DNA of 64,000 nt from Mortierella alpina (taxonomy: Eukaryota; Mortierellomycota; Mortierellomycetes; Mortierellales; Mortierellaceae), in the NCBI GenBank assembly GCA_029449245.1, contig JANATF010000001.1, positions 744,001-808,000 of the forward strand, given 5' to 3'. The position numbers and the translations under genes were made by a program. The notes under the pieces are model-generated. The model was not told the origin of the DNA, searched no databases, and was given only the letters and a program-made list of their open reading frames with translations. Shown piece after piece: positions 11,512 through 23,100 of this stretch. Positions within the stretch are counted from its first letter, which is position 1. Each line of letters starts with the position of its first letter.

Positions 11512-12864
11512 ATGACAATCGACGACAGCGAAATGCAAAAGCTGTGGAAGCTCACGAATGAACTCACGGCCCAGTTGGTGTTCAACAGGAATGCCACATT
11601 AGAATTAAAACAGCAGCTTGCCGACCTTCAAGAGAAAACCCTTCAGGCACCGCTTGTGGCATCCTGTTTTAGAGCCCAGCATTACAATGGGGGCAACGGT
11701 TCTGGTAAAAAAAAAAGCTTGTGGTCTGTATTTGCTGCCGCCCATAAGAACTCCGCTTTGCTGTTAGTGGAACTTGCTTTGACTAACTGGCTGGCTCATT
11801 CTTCTTGTACATACCGGCAGATCCACCCGATTACAAGCTACGGATAGCCAACGAGCGTTTGCGCGAGGAGAATTCGCAGCTGCAGGAACAAGTGCGCGAG
11901 TATGAGCGTTGGATGGAGTATATCATGACCAAGTTCCGTCTTCAAAACGTAATGGATACGCCTCAGTTCTCTCCACGGTGTTCTGAAAACGAAAGAGACA
12001 CGTTGGACTAACCCACCCGCGAATCGTGATACACTGTTGATCTAGTTTGCCATGGCCCAGACCCGTCGAGAGTCTATGCATGAAGCCTACAAAATGACGG
12101 AACAAGGAAACGAGGTCGCAATGCGTCTGCAGGAGGAGAATACGCTTTTGCAAACACGACTGTCGGAGCTCGGCAATGTGGCTCGCAAAGCCATCCACGA
12201 AGAGCAGTATTTCACCACCGAGACGCTGATCGAGTCTCTGGAAAGCGAAAACCGAACCCTTCGGGAGATGCTGGGTGTTGCCGAGGGAGGTATGGGACCA
12301 GTCGCTGGGCGGATCCACTTTAGAGGGGACGAGGATGATGAAGACGAGGATGGCATGCGCCGTGCGGGCAATAGGGTCTCGTTTCCAAGCACGGGCACTG
12401 GATCAAACGTTGCATCCAGTGGAAGCGACCATGAGCAGCAGCGACGACCGCAGCGGGGTCGGCCTGAGCAGTCGCGCTCACCTCGTCAGCAACGGAGTCA
12501 AGGAACAAGGTCGGGACTCAAGTCGCCAGTGTCTCCGCTAACGGTACAAACAGGTGTTCTGCGATCTCCCACGTCCACGTCGTCCTCTACTTCCACAGGC
12601 GCGTCTTCCTCACCGCGCTCCGCCAGTTCATCCACCTCCCCTTCATCCTCCTGGTCTGTATCCACAAGCACGTCCAGCTCTACAGTGGTCTCGCCAATGA
12701 TGCGTCCCCAAGAGATCAAGTCTGTTTCGCCGATATCGGGAGATGTAGGCTCGAAAATAACAAAAGAATTGCCGAAAAGCGAAGAAGGCAAACAGCATGG
12801 TCGCCCCAGCAAGATCGCCGTCAACACGAAACTCGTAACGCCTGTGGAGAGTAAGGAGGCATGA
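11512..12864 (+). CDS. SIKE/FGFR1OP2-family coiled-coil protein (STRIPAK-associated)
   Basis: Three exons: 11512-11704, 11821-11948 and 12046-12864, giving 379 residues. The first about 225 residues are coiled coil and align with SIKE/FGFR1OP2: YKLRIANERLREEN, then VREYERWMEYIMTKFR, then MHEAYKMTEQGNEVAMRLQE, LSELGNVARKAIHEEQ and LESENRTLREMLGVAE. The exon junctions fall between these blocks, which supports the splicing. In animals and filamentous fungi this family is a regulatory part of the STRIPAK phosphatase-kinase complex. The C-terminal about 150 residues are disordered (Ser/Pro/Thr-rich, with an acidic EDDEDED patch) and have no counterpart in the about 210-residue animal proteins. Confidence 0.87.
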
Positions 12865-13238
12865 CGGGATGGGGGAGCGCCGTTTCTCAATGAGCTCCCA
12901 CAATAAACACCCGCGAGGGACTATCGGGTGTTTTCAATTGTAGCCTCATTGTCGTCCTGGACGCAGATCATCATACCATTCGGTAATACTGGAGCGGATT
13001 GCCGGTAGTGAGTTATTCCGTCGTTGAGAATCATATTCCCGCGCCTTGCCTTGATCCAAACGATATCGATGCTCGATGCTAAAGCGACCTGGATTCTAGA
13101 CCTGATCGAGATACGCTATCAATCCAAGTGCACATGCGGGGCGCCAACGGTTGCAGCACAAAAAGCAGATGCTCAACTTTCTTACGACCTCCGTCTTGCA
13201 CCCTTCACAAGGATCAACTCCACAAGAAAGAAAATCAA
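12865..13238. other. Intergenic, promoter of the secreted protein gene
   Basis: Short spacer between two plus-strand genes. A short inverted repeat (ACACCCG/CGGGTGT, about 12907-12932) follows the stop of the SIKE-family gene. Nothing else is recognised. Confidence 0.35.
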
Positions 13239-14354
13239 ATGCGCCCTATCCAACCCATCGTCGCACTGGCGATTGTTGTGTTTGCCGCACAAGCACTACA
13301 AATACAGCAGCAAGAATCCGATAAAATCGAGCTGAATGAGCAACAACACGCGGCTGCCTTTTCTTCACCGCCCCCTTCGTCGTTGGCACCATCGTCGCCT
13401 TCTGTCCAACAGCCACCAGAGTTTCCTACAACGCCTGCGGAGACGATCAAGAGTCCGTTTGAGGTTGTGAAGGATGCAATTCAGCAAATTATGATCCACT
13501 TGCCCTTGAAAGCCCCTGAGCCGCTTTTTGAGTCCACAGCCACCTACTGCCAAGCTTTTAATACCCTGTGCACTCTAGCCTGCGAGGAGAAGCGTCACCA
13601 GAAGCGTGCTGCAATTGAAGGTACTTCGAACGATTCTGAAGTTGCGGACAAATGCGCAGATCCTCAAGGAGTGTCCATAGCGCTGGCGGGCGCAGCGTGT
13701 AGGTGCATGGGTCTTGATCTCACGGAGCGCATCAACACTGCAATGTAAGTATCTCCTACACTACGTGGCTGCAGGGCTGTTCTTTCGCCGTCGCGGACGA
13801 GGCAGCATGGTGAAGATTTAGTGCTCATATGAATCCCTCACACAAAATGGTGTTTTCAATCAAATAGCGCAGGAGGTGCCACTGGACCAAAGACACAAGC
13901 AGAGATCAGCTCCACGGCCGATGATCTACAGAATCCGATTTCCAGTATCCCCATGGATCTTGTACGCGTCATGCAGAGTGCCTGTCATGCCATTGGCTTG
14001 CAGGATCCCTCCAAGCCTGTCCCAGCAGAGGCCGCTTCCGTAGTTGGAGGTGTATTGAGCTCCGTGGCAGGCCTGATCCCGGGATTTGGGGTTGTGAGCG
14101 CACTCCTTCCGTCGATCCCTCTCATCAGCAAACTTTTTGGGCATGGTGTTGATGATCAGTCAGCGCGTGAGAGTGCAGGAGATCTTGACCCTGACATGTC
14201 TGCGAATACAACTGGCTCTCTGCAAAGCCAGGCACCATTAACAGCATCGGGGTCGAAGGCAGCGGCATCAATCACAGCAGGAGGTGAGGGAGAAGGAGGG
14301 CCAGGAGGCATCGTTGGATGGTTCTCACATGTTTTGGGGATCAATGATCATTGA
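13239..14354 (+). CDS. Secreted protein with Cys-rich module, unknown family
   Basis: Two exons, 13239-13744 and 13868-14354, giving 330 residues. The start was chosen because it opens a clear signal peptide (MRPIQPIVALAIVVFAAQA). Next come a Pro/Ser-rich linker (residues about 35-75) and a cysteine module with spacing C-x6-C-x3-C, then C, then C-x-C (around CQAFNTLCTLAC and AACRCMG). An Ala/Gly-rich hydrophobic segment (VVGGVLSSVAGLIPGFGVVSALL) looks helical, and a Gly-rich tail ends the protein. It is probably exported or wall-associated. I do not recognise the family and give no function. Confidence 0.75.
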
Positions 14355-14472
14355 AAAGGCAAAAAAAATACCCCGCCCCATCCCACCCACGACTCGGTTA
14401 GTAATAGATGAATGAACAACACATTTTAACCACGAAGGAGCGACAACTCTTTTTGCGATGATTCTTTATTCT

Positions 14473-16782
14473 CTATGTGAAATCAAATCGCTCGACCAGA
14501 TCTTGGACGCATTTCCAGCCGTCGAGGTTATACCACTTGCGTCGGACAATAATCTGTACATGTGCCTCGTGCGCGATAAAAACTCCTATCTTTGTCCAGT
14601 CCATCTCTGTATGATATCCCTCCGCGACCAATCGCGCCAACTCCAGCCTAGATCTGGATGCTAGTGGCGAGGAGGACGAGGTTGAAGATGACAGCTTGGT
14701 CGCATTTGTTTCTCGTGAAGAGGAGCTGGATCTCGAGGATGACCTGGAGGAGGAGGAGGATGGCGACGACGCCTTGGATGATCTCTGCTGCTTCCTCTTG
14801 AATAAGCCCTTCGCTCTGCCGTTCTCAACGCCCACCTCTGTTGTCTTTTCCATTGCCTCTGACTCTGCGCTATCTGCTCCATTGTTGGCTGCTCCTCCTT
14901 GTTCGTTTTCCTGCTTCTTCACTGGTCCAGCAGGAACATGATCAACCACAATGATGGGTGAGGGTTCCTCGGCTATGCTCAGAAACTTGGCCTTGGTCGG
15001 GACATTGGGAAACAAGAGTGCGAGTGTACTGGTCACAGCAGAGTGGTATAGATTCTTCCTGGGGTGTGTGGCTGCTCCTTCGGGCGAGAAGAACTGATCC
15101 ATATCAAACGTAGGGATACCCATTATGGACGAGGTCTTGAACCGAACTGCCATATCGTTCTCAATGTTGGCGTACGAGGTTCGATCCTGGAACTGCTTCA
15201 AGATTCTGTTGGAAGCGGAGCCTGGTCGTGCCATAGCCAGCAACAGCGGTCCCGGCTCACGGTCAAGTGTGCAGTCGACTGTTGTTGTAGTTAAGGTGGA
15301 GAGTGCAGTGGTTGCGCCTGTGTCGCCGGTGGCCTTGGCATCCTTTCCTTTGCTTGTAGTGGATGGTGACGACGATGATGATGTGGAGGAAGAGTGCTTA
15401 AGCTGCTTGGAAGAACGATGTTCGAGCGCAAGATCCTTCCCTGTTTGCCCAATGCACCCGAGTGAGAGAGCAAAGCCAAGGACCCACGGGTGCTCAAACC
15501 CGATACCAAGGAGCGGCGTGGCCATGGTAATGAAGTGAGCCGGTTGAATGGTGCTAAAGAACGCGCCATTGGTCACGTCCTCGATGTATCCAAGCGCGTA
15601 AATGTTTATCAAACCGCCGAGCGAGTGACCGATGATGGACACTTTTGAAAATCCGCGAGGAAAGGGCAAAGCAGCATTCCTGCTTATTGCTGCTGAACCT
15701 GTTGACGACGATGACGACAGAGTTGCCGAGGCCAAGGTCGATTCAGTCGAAGGTGTAGTGGATGAGTGTGTGGCGTGTGTGCTGGTGGCCGACCGTCGGA
15801 GGTGCTTGCCCTGCTCTGTATCGCGGTAGCCTGTGAACTCCAAGATGTCCAGAGCAACCCGCTGTCCGGCCATTTGAATGCCCTCTTCTGTCCCTGCGTG
15901 GTTGGTGTCTGTGAGAAAAGTCACCGTCTTGCCGTTGTGTGCGTTCTGGGCGTCGATCTGCTCCTTGATATACAGCATGTCGAGCCATGTTCCATGGATG
16001 CCATGCGTCAGTAGGACCAAGTGAAGACCTTCAGCATCTTGGTCCTTTTGAACATCAGGGAATGTGGGCCCGCAGATGGCTGCTGTGTCCTTGTACTCGC
16101 AAGACACGAGGTTCGGTTGCAGGACCTGTGGCGCCATCTCAACGTCCGACTCACCACTAGTAGCTGGATCACTGCTGCTCTTCCTGTCGCCCAGGCCTAA
16201 GGCACTCTCCTTTGGAACAGCAAACACCTCGACCTTGATGTCCACCCAGTTGCGCTGGAGAACCATTTCCGACAAGACTTCGAGCTCCCATTCGTGGCAG
16301 CCTTCCTCGTACTCACTGTGGCTATGGCTTTTGGGATCAGTGACCTTGGCTTCCAATCGACAGACCTGTGCACACCCTATGAACGGGACGAGTTCTGGCA
16401 CAGCAGGTGTCTTACTGGGATTTCTTATAAGTGCTACCGAGATCTTCCAGGGTCCTGATCCAGGGGTGAGGTTGCGGTAGACCGGCGAGGAGTTGCGGAT
16501 ACAGAACTGGAGGGAGTCGATGTTCAAGAGTTGGGCTGGGTTGAGTTTTATGCGGTAGCGGACAATGCCGCCCACGGAGAGCGACAGTTTATGCTGGATC
16601 AGCAACAGCGGCTTTGGAGACATGGTGCTGCGGGCAGGCGGGAATTTGGTGGTGGTGGAGGTGGCAAGCACTAGGATGAAGAGTGCGAAGAGCAGGAAGG
16701 AGGCGAGGGATGTGTGCGATGTGTTGGGGAAGAGAAAGGAAGCGAGGGATTCGAGGGATGCGTGCAATGGAACACTCTCCAT
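14473..16782 (-). CDS. DUF676 serine lipase/esterase, Rog1/Lpl1-like
   Basis: A single exon of 769 codons; the start has a good CACCATGG context. Residues about 20-45 are hydrophobic and may anchor the protein. Then comes the N-terminal beta-domain typical of Rog1-like proteins (LSLSVGGIVRYRI) and the alpha/beta-hydrolase core: LVLLTHGIHG oxyanion region, the nucleophile motif IIGHSLGG (Ser near residue 385), and MATPLLGIG. A histidine-containing block close to the C-terminus (IAHEAHVQIIV) is a plausible triad His. Long Ser-rich stretches interrupt the C-terminal half. Yeast relatives hydrolyse glycerophospholipids or glycerolipids at lipid droplets; the substrate here is inferred. It ends 118 bp from the convergent secreted-protein gene. 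Confidence 0.87.
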   Translation of the reverse strand: MESVPLHASLESLASFLFPNTSHTSLASFLLFALFILVLATSTTTKFPPARSTMSPKPLLLIQHKLSLSVGGIVRYRIKLNPAQLLNIDSLQFCIRNSSPVYRNLTPGSGPWKISVALIRNPSKTPAVPELVPFIGCAQVCRLEAKVTDPKSHSHSEYEEGCHEWELEVLSEMVLQRNWVDIKVEVFAVPKESALGLGDRKSSSDPATSGESDVEMAPQVLQPNLVSCEYKDTAAICGPTFPDVQKDQDAEGLHLVLLTHGIHGTWLDMLYIKEQIDAQNAHNGKTVTFLTDTNHAGTEEGIQMAGQRVALDILEFTGYRDTEQGKHLRRSATSTHATHSSTTPSTESTLASATLSSSSSTGSAAISRNAALPFPRGFSKVSIIGHSLGGLINIYALGYIEDVTNGAFFSTIQPAHFITMATPLLGIGFEHPWVLGFALSLGCIGQTGKDLALEHRSSKQLKHSSSTSSSSSPSTTSKGKDAKATGDTGATTALSTLTTTTVDCTLDREPGPLLLAMARPGSASNRILKQFQDRTSYANIENDMAVRFKTSSIMGIPTFDMDQFFSPEGAATHPRKNLYHSAVTSTLALLFPNVPTKAKFLSIAEEPSPIIVVDHVPAGPVKKQENEQGGAANNGADSAESEAMEKTTEVGVENGRAKGLFKRKQQRSSKASSPSSSSSRSSSRSSSSSRETNATKLSSSTSSSSPLASRSRLELARLVAEGYHTEMDWTKIGVFIAHEAHVQIIVRRKWYNLDGWKCVQDLVERFDFT

Positions 16783-17017
16783 GGTGCGAACGAATGAATA
16801 TCACACTGCCTCAACTTGCCCTGCCGAAATACATAGGGGGAACATGACGTTTGGTCCCTGTTTTTTGGCTGTTGTGTTGTGCAACAACACGTCCTCAAGT
16901 TGCGCATATTTAATATTTAATTGATGTGCTTTGTCTATGCGTGATGGATGTAAAGTACAAAGAGGTGGTGGTGGGGGTATATATGTACAGAGGGGACGAA
17001 GTGGGATGATCGTCTGT

Positions 17018-20000
17018 CTACTTCTTCCTCCGAAGGCTCAGCCTGCGCATGAAGTTCAAGCCTCGACTCGGTCTTGGCGCCGACTCGTTGCCAGACAGAC
17101 CACTGCTCATCGATGAAAAGGACGTGTCATGGTTCTCGCAATCCGCTAGGTCATTTTCCTGGTCCAGGAGCAATTCCTGTTGCTGCTGTTGCTGCCTTTG
17201 AACCGTGTCACCGTCTACTCTAAACTCGCTCTCCAGGAACGTGTGTCCGCGGACGACGTCTGCATGAAACTCATTCATGGCCTGAAGGCGGTCAGGCATC
17301 GCGTCTGCCGGCATCGAGCTCATCGAGTGGCGAGGAGAGGCAGAGGTAGAGGCCACAGGTGATTGAGTGGGCGAAGGGAATCCAAACGCGGCAAACGTGG
17401 TGTGCTCCATTGCAGGATCATGGCTCGAACGATAGGTCAGGCCAGGAACAGTAGGGGATGTTTTGGTGCCAGGCGCGGAAGCAATTGGATCCTGGGCAGG
17501 ACGTGATGGTACGCCCAAAGCTGTAAAGGTGGTGAATGAGCGTGAATCAGATCGACCACGGGACAAGAGCCGATGAGCTCCAGCAGCTGCTGAGGACGAG
17601 AAGCCTGGTGGTGTGGTCCGGCCACTGCCATCCGACGCCTCTGATGCGGTACTTGGCTGGCTACTGCACATGTGGGAACCTGGAGGTTGAAGTAGCGAAG
17701 ACGTTGACTGGGTCTCGCTGTGACCCGGGTGGAAAAACAGCTGGTGCAGTCGGTTTGGCGACTGGGCTCGCTGTTCATTGCCTGTCCTCTTGCTGCTTCG
17801 TTTGAACAAGCTGAAATGCTGCTGCTGTTGCGGCAGCTGGGTCTGCTCAACCCCGGGGCTAGACTTTGCAAGATCGCCTTCGGATCCATAGACGCAACCA
17901 GTCGGACGGACTAGCGAGGGTTGGCGACATCCGAAATCATACGACGCAGGCCGCTGCTGACTCTTGAAAAGATTCTTGGATCTATTGCGCTGGAGCTCTT
18001 GCGGGAACGAGATCCCATATGAGGTTGAAATCACAGAGTTGGGGGCACCAAGATCCTCAATGTACTCTGCAGAAGTTGCATAGTAGTAGGCATCACCGCA
18101 AAGGGTAGGGCCTGCCGCCTTTGTACCACTAAAACTTGGCGTGGGGACCTCTTCTTGATCAGATGCAAGGATGTGCCGATGCTGGAGATTTGCCAATGCT
18201 AAGAGACGCTCTTGCTCTTGCTCCGTCCACTGCTGTTCCAGTTCGCGCTTATATCGCTGAGGATGGACGATCCGGTACATAAAATTCTTGTTCGTTCTAC
18301 CTGCAGAGCCTTGGCGTTCCAGCAAGGCGCCAGCATCGCTCTTTGCGCTTGGCCTTGCACTCGGGTGGCTGTTGGGTCGGGCCGTTCCGAGTGACAATGA
18401 GCGCCTCGCTCGCAGGCCTAGCAAAGGCAGTGTTCTTGGTGAAGACGGCACCTCGACTCCTCGTTCCACTTCTTGGGTGTCTACAATCGTCAAATGTGCT
18501 GGGAGCGCTCTCGGGTTCTGTGAGACGGTACTTGATTCTGAAAACGTTGCAGAATGACGGGGCGTGCTCTGGAGGGGTTCATCGCTGGGCTGATTGTGTT
18601 GCTGATGGCGATGAAGGAACGAGCCAATCTTCATAGGAACCGAGATTGAACGCTTCAAATCTCGCGCTCTCGCGGTAACAGGACTGGATGGGGATGCTGC
18701 AGAGGACGAGGAAGACATGAGCGGTGAGGAGACCTCCGTGGGTTGTCTGCGTGAGTGGTCAAGCTTGAACAGCGGTGACGAAGTGCCTGAGCCATTGACG
18801 TCTTCAGAGGCCATCTTTTGTTGATAGAGCAGCTCGTCTTGAACCATGGCAGGCAGTTGTAAGTGGTCACAAGTCGCTAATGGATCAGACATGCTGCGTT
18901 CGGCTTGCTTGGCGACGGATGTTGGGACTTGAAAGTCCTGCTGCTGTGCTGATGGATGGGGATCTTCAGCATCTGCACGCGAATCATCAACGCTGATAGC
19001 CGTCATGGACACGGCACTGGACGAGACGGACAGCTGCGAGGCTTGACTGGATCGCCTGCGACCAAAGACAAGCACCTGCTCATTGAAGGTGACACGCTTA
19101 CTGTTTGTGGACCTGATGTTGCCAGAAAGTGTCCTAACCAAGGCCCGTCGTAACCTGCTTGAATAACGCTCCTCTAATTCCTGGCTCTCTGCAGAGACCG
19201 CGTCGTTTTCGACCTCTTCCTCCAGATCTTCTTGTATTCTGTTTTCCTCGGCATTCCACAGCGAAGGGATCCACTGTTGATACTTTGCCAGCCTCTTACG
19301 TAACGTCGAGTTCATTGACTGCCGAATCGTCCATCGCTGCTGATACTCTTCAGATTGATACCCATCATCAACCAGATCATCCCCTCCTTTTAATGAGGCC
19401 TGTGCGTTCCAGTACTGGCTGCTTTTCCTTTGTCCTTGAGATCTGCGCGCAAGGGGGTCGGGACACTCATCCTCTGAATCGGCAGAATCGATGTCCAAGG
19501 CTGGAAAAACAAATCCTGGGAATCGACTATCCCACTCCAACATGAGTGGTTTGTGGGCCTGGATCCAGTCCAGGTTCTCGAGCGTGCAGGTGATCATGAT
19601 GAGCTGTGCCACTGAGAGTATAACTGATAATAGGTAGATAGTGCAGCCATGAATTGTTGCAACCGAATACTGGAGCATCAGAAGCACGGCCGGGTGCTGC
19701 TGAATACACCTGCCCAGTCGCTTGTAAAACTCAAGCAGGAAGTGATAGATGAACAGTTTCTGGTCGTAGAAAAGGGGCGAGAAAAAGCTGAACGAGACAG
19801 ATTCTGATGCTGATCCAAATTCCGAAGACGAGGAGATGGTGGAGGCTGTCGGCGAACAAGAGGCAGAGGAAGCAGCCGAGTGTGTTACTGGAAGGGTAAT
19901 GGTCAAGAAGGGCGTCGTTTGAGGTGGTGGTACAAGCGCAGGCACGGACTGCTTTTCCCAGAGCTGGCTCTGATTCTGCGGTGGTTGTTCCGGCGAAGGA

Positions 20001-20119
20001 GTTGGTACTGGTCGCTGTGCAGGATCTGCGAGCGGCGATGCCATGTTTCTGCAATGCTGCCCAGAAAGGCTGTTCTTCTCAATATCCACCAGCACCTTCA
20101 TGGTAGCTATAGCCGACAT
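17018..20119 (-). CDS. Large Ser-rich membrane-anchored protein, orphan
   Basis: One uninterrupted ORF of 1033 codons. After a disordered Pro/Ser-rich N-terminus, residues about 120-185 form one or two hydrophobic helices (VLLMLQYSVATIHG, IYLLSVILSVAQLIMI) followed by the conserved-looking WDSRFPGFVFP. The remaining 800 residues are low-complexity with polar runs, a basic patch (ARRSLSLG) that resembles kinase sites, a poly-Gln tract near the C-terminus, and a basic end (MRRLSLRRKK). The length and lack of stops make it a real gene. The layout is that of a membrane-tethered regulatory or scaffold protein, but I recognise no family. A second in-frame Met at residue 26 could be the true start. 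Confidence 0.72.
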   Translation of the reverse strand: MSAIATMKVLVDIEKNSLSGQHCRNMASPLADPAQRPVPTPSPEQPPQNQSQLWEKQSVPALVPPPQTTPFLTITLPVTHSAASSASCSPTASTISSSSEFGSASESVSFSFFSPLFYDQKLFIYHFLLEFYKRLGRCIQQHPAVLLMLQYSVATIHGCTIYLLSVILSVAQLIMITCTLENLDWIQAHKPLMLEWDSRFPGFVFPALDIDSADSEDECPDPLARRSQGQRKSSQYWNAQASLKGGDDLVDDGYQSEEYQQRWTIRQSMNSTLRKRLAKYQQWIPSLWNAEENRIQEDLEEEVENDAVSAESQELEERYSSRLRRALVRTLSGNIRSTNSKRVTFNEQVLVFGRRRSSQASQLSVSSSAVSMTAISVDDSRADAEDPHPSAQQQDFQVPTSVAKQAERSMSDPLATCDHLQLPAMVQDELLYQQKMASEDVNGSGTSSPLFKLDHSRRQPTEVSSPLMSSSSSAASPSSPVTARARDLKRSISVPMKIGSFLHRHQQHNQPSDEPLQSTPRHSATFSESSTVSQNPRALPAHLTIVDTQEVERGVEVPSSPRTLPLLGLRARRSLSLGTARPNSHPSARPSAKSDAGALLERQGSAGRTNKNFMYRIVHPQRYKRELEQQWTEQEQERLLALANLQHRHILASDQEEVPTPSFSGTKAAGPTLCGDAYYYATSAEYIEDLGAPNSVISTSYGISFPQELQRNRSKNLFKSQQRPASYDFGCRQPSLVRPTGCVYGSEGDLAKSSPGVEQTQLPQQQQHFSLFKRSSKRTGNEQRAQSPNRLHQLFFHPGHSETQSTSSLLQPPGSHMCSSQPSTASEASDGSGRTTPPGFSSSAAAGAHRLLSRGRSDSRSFTTFTALGVPSRPAQDPIASAPGTKTSPTVPGLTYRSSHDPAMEHTTFAAFGFPSPTQSPVASTSASPRHSMSSMPADAMPDRLQAMNEFHADVVRGHTFLESEFRVDGDTVQRQQQQQQELLLDQENDLADCENHDTSFSSMSSGLSGNESAPRPSRGLNFMRRLSLRRKK

Positions 20120-23100
20120 GGGCAGAAGCGAATGGCTATGGCGCCCAGCTGGCTACAGCAGAGAGGGAGAGGGAGGATGGCGGCGAGGTCGCAGAGAAGT
20201 GGCGGCGCTTTGGAGGTGGAATGGTGACGGGTGCTGTAGAGTGGAAGCGGGGGGAGCAGAGAGCGAATGCCTTGCTGAGCGGCAGCGTATGTGAGCAGTG
20301 GGTAGAGCAGCGGTGACAGGGTGTGCTTGCGAGTGTGCTGATCGGATGTTTTTGGTGCCGGTCAAAAGGAGATTGAATATTTTTATGGTGCTCTGGCGAG
20401 AAATCTGTCGCCCTGGATGCGTGTCTCGGGAGCAAAGAAGAATCGGATCAAACCAAGGGTTGTCTACAGGATGCGAGAGACGATGCGAGGTAAGCAAGTG
20501 GACATGTGGTACGGTTGGGTGAAAGTGGACACTACTCCCCTCTGTGTGAGGCACACGAAGTCCCGCCAACTCTTGTGGAGTCGCATGAAATTCGAAAAGG
20601 GGACGCAGAACAGCATGTGTAAGCGAGAGGGGGACGGCGGGCGAGATAGCAGGAGGCGGTTATGCAGCTCGTTTACACACTGTGGTGGAAACTAGCAACA
20701 CACAGAAAAACATCTTGATGGCCAAATAGGGTGAGTAGAACATAGGTGGTTGTAGAAGAGGGCCTGTGACGACAGCGAAGGGATGGATGGTGCTGTTGGT
20801 CCGAGCGGATCGCGAGCGGGAAGAGTAGGAGGGGGTGCAGGTGCGGTTGCGGTAAGAAAGAAAGAAAGAAAGGGGATGGAGAAAAGGGGGGAAGGATAGA
20901 GAACACAAAGGTTTCCCTTCAAGGAGCAATGCGTTGTCGTTAACTAAGCGTGGACGAGTTATGCTGTTGTTGCTTACCTTCGTCGACAAGGTAGAGACGG
21001 CGTAACGTATAGAGTTGAGAGGGTCGCACACTGAGGGAACGTACAGGGGGAGTGCGAGAGAACAAGAGAGTGGGAGGTGCTGTTAGCAACAGTTGACGGA
21101 TGGAGCCTTGGGAAAGGGGACGAGAAAAGTGAGGGTGAGTGAAAGAGAGCGAAAGAGTGCGAAAGCAGGAAGGAAAGAGCAGAGATGAAGTCAAAAATAT
21201 AAAAAAAATCATATCGGCGGGAGTTGAAGCCGACAGCAACATGTGTGCGACAACATGCGTGCACCGCACTTCTTAATATGGAAGAACCTCTCCTCGGGCG
21301 AGGCGGAACTTTGAAGCCGATCAAAATACTCACAAACCTGAATTGAAAAGCGTAATATATGAATAGGGTGTAGAGTTCACAGTCAAGTCCAGAGGGAGGA
21401 AAGCACCAGAATCGTCGGTTCTTCAGTTTGCTCTCAAGTAATCACAACCCTATCCTTGTCAAATCTTAGAGGGCAATTGTTGGGTGACAGCAAGGTGGTC
21501 TGCAGTACATGCTTAGAGGTGGGAACATGGCGGGAAGTAGCAAGAGAAGAAGAAGAAAGGTACTACGATGACAAGATAAGGGAGAGGGTCGAGGGATGAA
21601 GTAGTCGCCCTGTTGATTCCCCTTACAATATATTAACAGTAGGTGCTGAGAATGAAGACAGGTAGAACAATATGCCGGCCGCAACTATCACCCGATCAAT
21701 ACGCGCGAGCTCGCAGCATAGTTTAGATAAACCCTTACTGATACATTGCCGAAGGATGTGGAAGAAGACGCCTGTTGGGAACAACGCAGGAACAACGAGG
21801 AATAAAGGAGAAAAAACAATGCCAAGAAGTAAGAATGCTAACATGCAGAGAACGGCAGAGTCTGGGAAATGAGTGGGAGTGTTGATGAGTTATGCAGTAG
21901 TGCGGATAGGGATGCAGGAAAAAGGACAACAAGCAAGTAGGGATGTAACATAATAACAGCAACGGGTCACCAAGGGGCGCGAAAGTGAAAGAGCGAGCAT
22001 TGCGATGCTTCATATTAAACAACATCTGGATCTATGAGGTTGCATGGTCTGTTCCGCACTGTCGCTGCACAACGGCGCACAAGGCATCTGCGCACCGGAT
22101 CGAACTTACCAGTCAGTCATACAGCAATCACGATGGTAAAAAGCGAGGTGAAGGTGTGAACAAAGTAAAGCATGGAAGTGCAAGAAAAAAATAGAAGAGC
22201 GAGATAGATTTTAACCAAGACTAACAAATTGCTTTCGCAAGACTAGTATCGGCTTTGAGTGAATATGACAGTGCGTGATTTTGAACGCGTGCCTCCAAAG
22301 TGCCTTGGCAAAATGGCGCATTAGCATGATGAACTTACCAATTACGAGATGTCGACTGCTGTAGCCAAGAATTTGTTATGTGCTTTGGCTGTGGAGATGA
22401 GAGAGGAGGGATATTTGCCATTCTGAGCCGTATTTTATGAGTATCTTGCCCCTGCTCCTCTGGACTACGCATCTGCGCGGAACGCGCGTCTTCTGTTTAG
22501 ATCCGTCCCGTTCTGCGGCACTCGGCATATTCTCCTATTTGGTTGACCAACACCGAGCCTAGGTGGGACTGGTGTGCGAATGAGTTCTTGGCCAAAATAT
22601 TGACATGCCATAGTTCCATTCATCGCCACACTTCAACACACCTATTGACCATTCCACGGCCTTGTTCCTTGCAGTATTGGTGTCAGAGGTTTCAAAGGAT
22701 GTCATGTTCAAGACCGGCCTGTTACCAGAGCGTCTTGCGCCGGCCAATGATGAGCTCCCCGGACATTCAAATGGCGGCGACAGTCAAACATGTGGAAAGC
22801 ACAAGCCAGCTCCGCCCTCGGCGACATCAATTGCCGATCGCCCTGCACTAGCGGATATGTCCGTATGCGTCCTAGATTGTATTGTGCCCTGGTAAGGAAG
22901 CATAGACCCCGAAGATCTCGGAAGGGACTGTGCAACAAGGGCCCTCATACCAAAGATTATTATGTCATAGAGCAAAGCGCCAAAGTTCAATGTCCCTGCT
23001 TCGCAATTGTCATTTTGTAATACCAACCCCGATCCATTTTCTTCTTCGAGGAGCAGGTGAGATTGTGGTTAGGACACAGCCGGTTCGTTTGTCAACAATA

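Noticed and set aside
14660-15538. Plus-strand ORFs over the lipase gene (acidic, DDD/EEE-rich)
   Set aside because: They are antisense shadows of the Ser-rich coding sequence on the minus strand.
20660-21333. Overlapping Ser/Phe/Leu/Pro-rich minus-strand ORFs
   Set aside because: They come from a pyrimidine-rich tract; all three frames are open, with no family match.
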